Below, in pieces: positions 61,894 to 64,000 of a DNA stretch of 64,000 nucleotides; positions within the stretch are counted from its first letter, which is position 1; each line of letters starts with the position of its first letter. The translations under genes were made by a program, and so were the position numbers. Under the pieces are notes generated by a model that saw only the letters and a list, made by a program, of their open reading frames with translations, had not been told where the DNA came from and ran no database searches. Source of the stretch: Pikeienuella sp038534155 (GTDB lineage Bacteria; Pseudomonadota; Alphaproteobacteria; Rhodobacterales; Rhodobacteraceae); contig JBCAXH010000005.1 in assembly GCA_038534155.1 (NCBI GenBank), positions 1 through 64,000 of the forward strand. Reading direction: 5' to 3'.

Positions 61894-62019
61894 GCCGCCT
61901 CTCCTTTAGACGGAAAGCCCGATCGTCCCCTGGGCGCCGACAAATAGCGGTTCGACATGCGCGGTCCTCGCTTTTTCGCCTCGCCGACCCTCGCCAAGCG
62001 CGCCGCCGCGCGCAAGCCG

Positions 62020-63450
62020 TCAGTCGCCGGTTTTCGCCCAGGCTTCGCGTTTTCGGTAAATGGTGGAGGGGCTGAGGTCGAGGATCTGCGCCGCCTTCGG
62101 AATCGACCCGCCGACGGAGCGGATGGTCGCTTCAATAAATTCCCGTTCGATCTCCGCCATGGTCGACCCGACCAGCCCGTCGACGCCGACGATCGCATCG
62201 CCGAGCGGCGCGTCCGCCTCCTCCGCTCTGAGCGCCGGAGAGGCGTGCCCCGGCGCGCCGCCGTCCAGGCCTGAAACCGGCAGCATCGAGGTGGTGACGA
62301 CCGGCCCCTCGTTCAGGAGGACGATGTTCCAGATCATATTCTGCAGCTGGCGCACGTTGCCCGGCCAGCTCATGCCGAGGAAGGCGGATTTCACCTCCTC
62401 ATCGAAGTGGGTGAAGGGTTTCCCCTCCTCCGTCGCGTAGCGCTGGAGAAAGGCGTTCGCGATGGTCAGCACGTCCTCCGCCCGCTCGCGAAGCGGCGGC
62501 AAGTGGATCGGCACGACGTGGAGGCGGTAGTAAAGGTCTTCGCGGAACCTGCCGGCGCGGACTTCCTCCTGCGGATCTCGGTTGGTCGCGCAAATGATCC
62601 GCGCGTCGACCTTACGCGGCGCGGAGGAGCCGACCGGCGTCACCGTCGAGGTTTGCAGGAAGCGCAGGAGCTTCGTCTGAAGCGCGAGGTCCATCTCGCA
62701 GACCTCGTCGAGGAAGAGCGTCCCGCCATCGGCGGAGACCGCCGCGCCGGGATTATCCGCGATCGCGCCGGTGAAGGAGCCTTTCAGGTGGCCGAAGACC
62801 TCCGATTCCAGCAGATCGCGCGGAATCGCGCCGCAGTTCAGCGGCACGAACGGACCGTTGGCGCGTTGAGACTCTGCGTGGATCGCCTGCGCCGCCACCT
62901 CCTTGCCGGTGCCGCTTTCGCCGGTGATGAAAACGGTGGCGGTGGAGCGCCCGATCTCCGATATGAGTTTGTAGATGCGCCGCATGTCGGGCGAGGCGCC
63001 GACGAAGCCGCGAAACCCTTCGTGCCCGCCCGCGCCGCCATTGTCCGCGCCGTTTTCCCCCAGACGTCCCTGGCTTTGCGCCGCATTGTTGACGGCGGCG
63101 ACGAGGCGTTGATCGTCGAAAGGCTTCATCAGGAAGTCGAACGCGCCGTCGCGCATCGCCGTCACCGCCGAATTCACCGACGCGTGGGAGGTGACGACGA
63201 TCACCTTCCCATCCGGGTCGGCGGCCCGCATCTCTTTGAGAAGGTCCAGCCCGTCGCCGTCGGGAAGCAGAAGATCGAGCAACACGATGCGCCCCTGCGC
63301 GCCCCGATGCGCGCGGCGCGCCTCCTTCGCCAGGTGAACGCATTCGACCTGGTATCCGGCGGCCTCGAGCGCGGATTGATAGACATGCGCCAGCGTCAGC
63401 GTGTCCTCCACCAGGAGGAGCGGCCCGGCGGCTTTGGATACAATGGTCAT
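62020..63450 (-). CDS. Sigma-54-dependent response regulator (NtrC/LuxO family)
   Basis: A 476-residue transcription activator. Residues of about 10-120 are a receiver domain with the phospho-Asp in IVLLDLLLPDGDGLDLL, Thr/Ser in VVTSHAS and Lys in FLMKPFDDQRL. The AAA+ domain follows with Walker A GESGTGKE, the sigma-54 contact loop KGSFTGAI, Walker B GGTLFLDEV and the arginine-finger region. The C-terminus is a Fis-type helix-turn-helix (VGGSIPKAAQILDLSPSTIYRKREAW). It overlaps the upstream Hpt gene by four bases, so the two proteins probably form one phosphorelay. Confidence 0.95.
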   Translation of the reverse strand: MTIVSKAAGPLLLVEDTLTLAHVYQSALEAAGYQVECVHLAKEARRAHRGAQGRIVLLDLLLPDGDGLDLLKEMRAADPDGKVIVVTSHASVNSAVTAMRDGAFDFLMKPFDDQRLVAAVNNAAQSQGRLGENGADNGGAGGHEGFRGFVGASPDMRRIYKLISEIGRSTATVFITGESGTGKEVAAQAIHAESQRANGPFVPLNCGAIPRDLLESEVFGHLKGSFTGAIADNPGAAVSADGGTLFLDEVCEMDLALQTKLLRFLQTSTVTPVGSSAPRKVDARIICATNRDPQEEVRAGRFREDLYYRLHVVPIHLPPLRERAEDVLTIANAFLQRYATEEGKPFTHFDEEVKSAFLGMSWPGNVRQLQNMIWNIVLLNEGPVVTTSMLPVSGLDGGAPGHASPALRAEEADAPLGDAIVGVDGLVGSTMAEIEREFIEATIRSVGGSIPKAAQILDLSPSTIYRKREAWAKTGD

Positions 63451-64000
63451 GCGCCGCTCCGTTCGTTGCGAATGAACGTCAGAACGCCGTCCAGTTCCTT
63501 GCGAATCTCCCCCGCCAGCACGGCGGCGGCGGCGAGTTCTTCGATATGGGCGAGGCGGTTGAGCGCCTCAGCCTGGCGTTGCAGCCGCACGCCGCCGACC
63601 GATCCCGCGACGCTGATCACCACATGGCTCGCCCCGCGCATGAGGACGACGTCGCCGGTCTCCGCCGCCATCTCGATCTGGTTGCCGGCGGTCTCCAGGT
63701 CTTCCTCAGCCTTGCGCAAAAGCGTGCGAAGGCCGGCGGCGCCCATGGACTGCGCCAACCCGTCGAAGACGCCGCGCTCGATCACCGCGCCGCCGGGGGT
63801 CGCGCGGCGCTCCTCCGCCATGATCTCGGGAGCGGTCGCTTTGGGCGCGCTCGCTTCCGGCGCCGCGATCTCGGCGCCGCCCCGCTCCGCGGCCGCCTTG
63901 GCGGCGATCTCGCGAATATCCTCGCCGAACCGGGTGATGGAGGTGATCGGCTTGGCGATCAGCCCGTCAGCCCCCGCCCCGATGATCTTCGTCCGATGCT
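63447..64000 (-). CDS. Receiver-Hpt fusion protein, partial (runs off the window)
   Basis: The C-terminal 124 residues (from an internal ATG at 63821) form a helical Hpt domain with the likely phospho-His in RGASHVVISVAGSVGG. The frame stays open to the window edge and reads TKIIGAGADGLIAKPITS just before it, the typical C-terminal end of a receiver domain, followed by an alanine-rich linker. The gene is therefore larger than the ORF starting at 63821. In classical Hpt domains the His is followed by x-x-Lys-Gly; here these positions are Ile-Ser, which is unusual. It should relay phosphate to the response regulator downstream. Confidence 0.8.
   Translation of the reverse strand, partial: HRTKIIGAGADGLIAKPITSITRFGEDIREIAAKAAAERGGAEIAAPEASAPKATAPEIMAEERRATPGGAVIERGVFDGLAQSMGAAGLRTLLRKAEEDLETAGNQIEMAAETGDVVLMRGASHVVISVAGSVGGVRLQRQAEALNRLAHIEELAAAAVLAGEIRKELDGVLTFIRNERSGA

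Overview
The window is a GC-rich, densely coded chromosomal segment of an alphaproteobacterium, most likely from the Rhodobacterales or a close relative. The points in favour are a suf operon led by an Rrf2/IscR-type regulator and an IscS-like desulfurase, an adenosylcobalamin-dependent NrdJ, DUF1489 and DUF2237 proteins, a DUF6478-like protein and a split paraquat-inducible PqiA. This assignment is an inference from gene content. I saw no rRNA, tRNA, CRISPR array, phage or insertion sequence. Nearly all genes look like vertically inherited core or soft-core genes.

Layout. 1-6.5 kb: a small membrane protein, hemB, a membrane-bound class III nucleotide cyclase, a periplasmic aldose (PQQ-type) dehydrogenase, a 2-keto-4-pentenoate hydratase-like enzyme, two small membrane proteins and a DUF1489 protein. 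6.6-12.1 kb: nrdJ with a perfect DnaA box in its promoter region, a ParE/ParD-type toxin-antitoxin pair, a SIMPL protein, YtoQ and a qmcA/nfeD pair. 12.5-16.1 kb: a LysM plus solute-binding-domain protein followed by a CHASE2-SpoIIE phosphatase, a possible sensing pair. 16.2-24.1 kb: DUF2237, a SYLF lipid-binding protein, rpe, a second SPFH module (YqiJ-flotillin), a 3-hydroxyisobutyrate dehydrogenase-like enzyme and a penicillin acylase.

24.4-34.3 kb is one long minus-strand Fe-S assembly operon: iscR, cysteine desulfurase, sufB, four small genes, sufC, sufD, three related YIP1-like membrane proteins and sufS. Two palindromes, one Irr ICE-box-like and one matching the IscR type-1 framework, sit upstream of iscR. 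34.5-39.6 kb: an alpha/beta hydrolase and the pqiA1-pqiA2-pqiB-pqiC lipid-transport operon. 39.9-50.6 kb: a large secreted WG-repeat protein, cytochrome b561, a RibD-C reductase, OpgC, a YeeE/YedE sulfur transporter with a DUF302 protein, a fatty-acid hydroxylase, a gamma carbonic anhydrase and a CaiB/BaiF CoA-transferase. 50.6-54.2 kb: three tightly coupled genes of unknown or weakly known function plus a glycosyltransferase-like gene.

54.3-61.9 kb is a base and nucleoside salvage island: guanine deaminase, 8-oxoguanine deaminase, upp, deoB, deoA, deoC and purine nucleoside phosphorylase. The window ends in a sigma-54 response regulator and a receiver-Hpt protein that runs off the edge.

A short intergenic repeat (core GCGTATTTTAGGGAAGCAG) occurs five times. 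Every copy lies between convergent genes, which suggests a shared 3'-end element. Start codons were chosen by ribosome-binding sites, family length and operon overlaps; several remain uncertain and are flagged.
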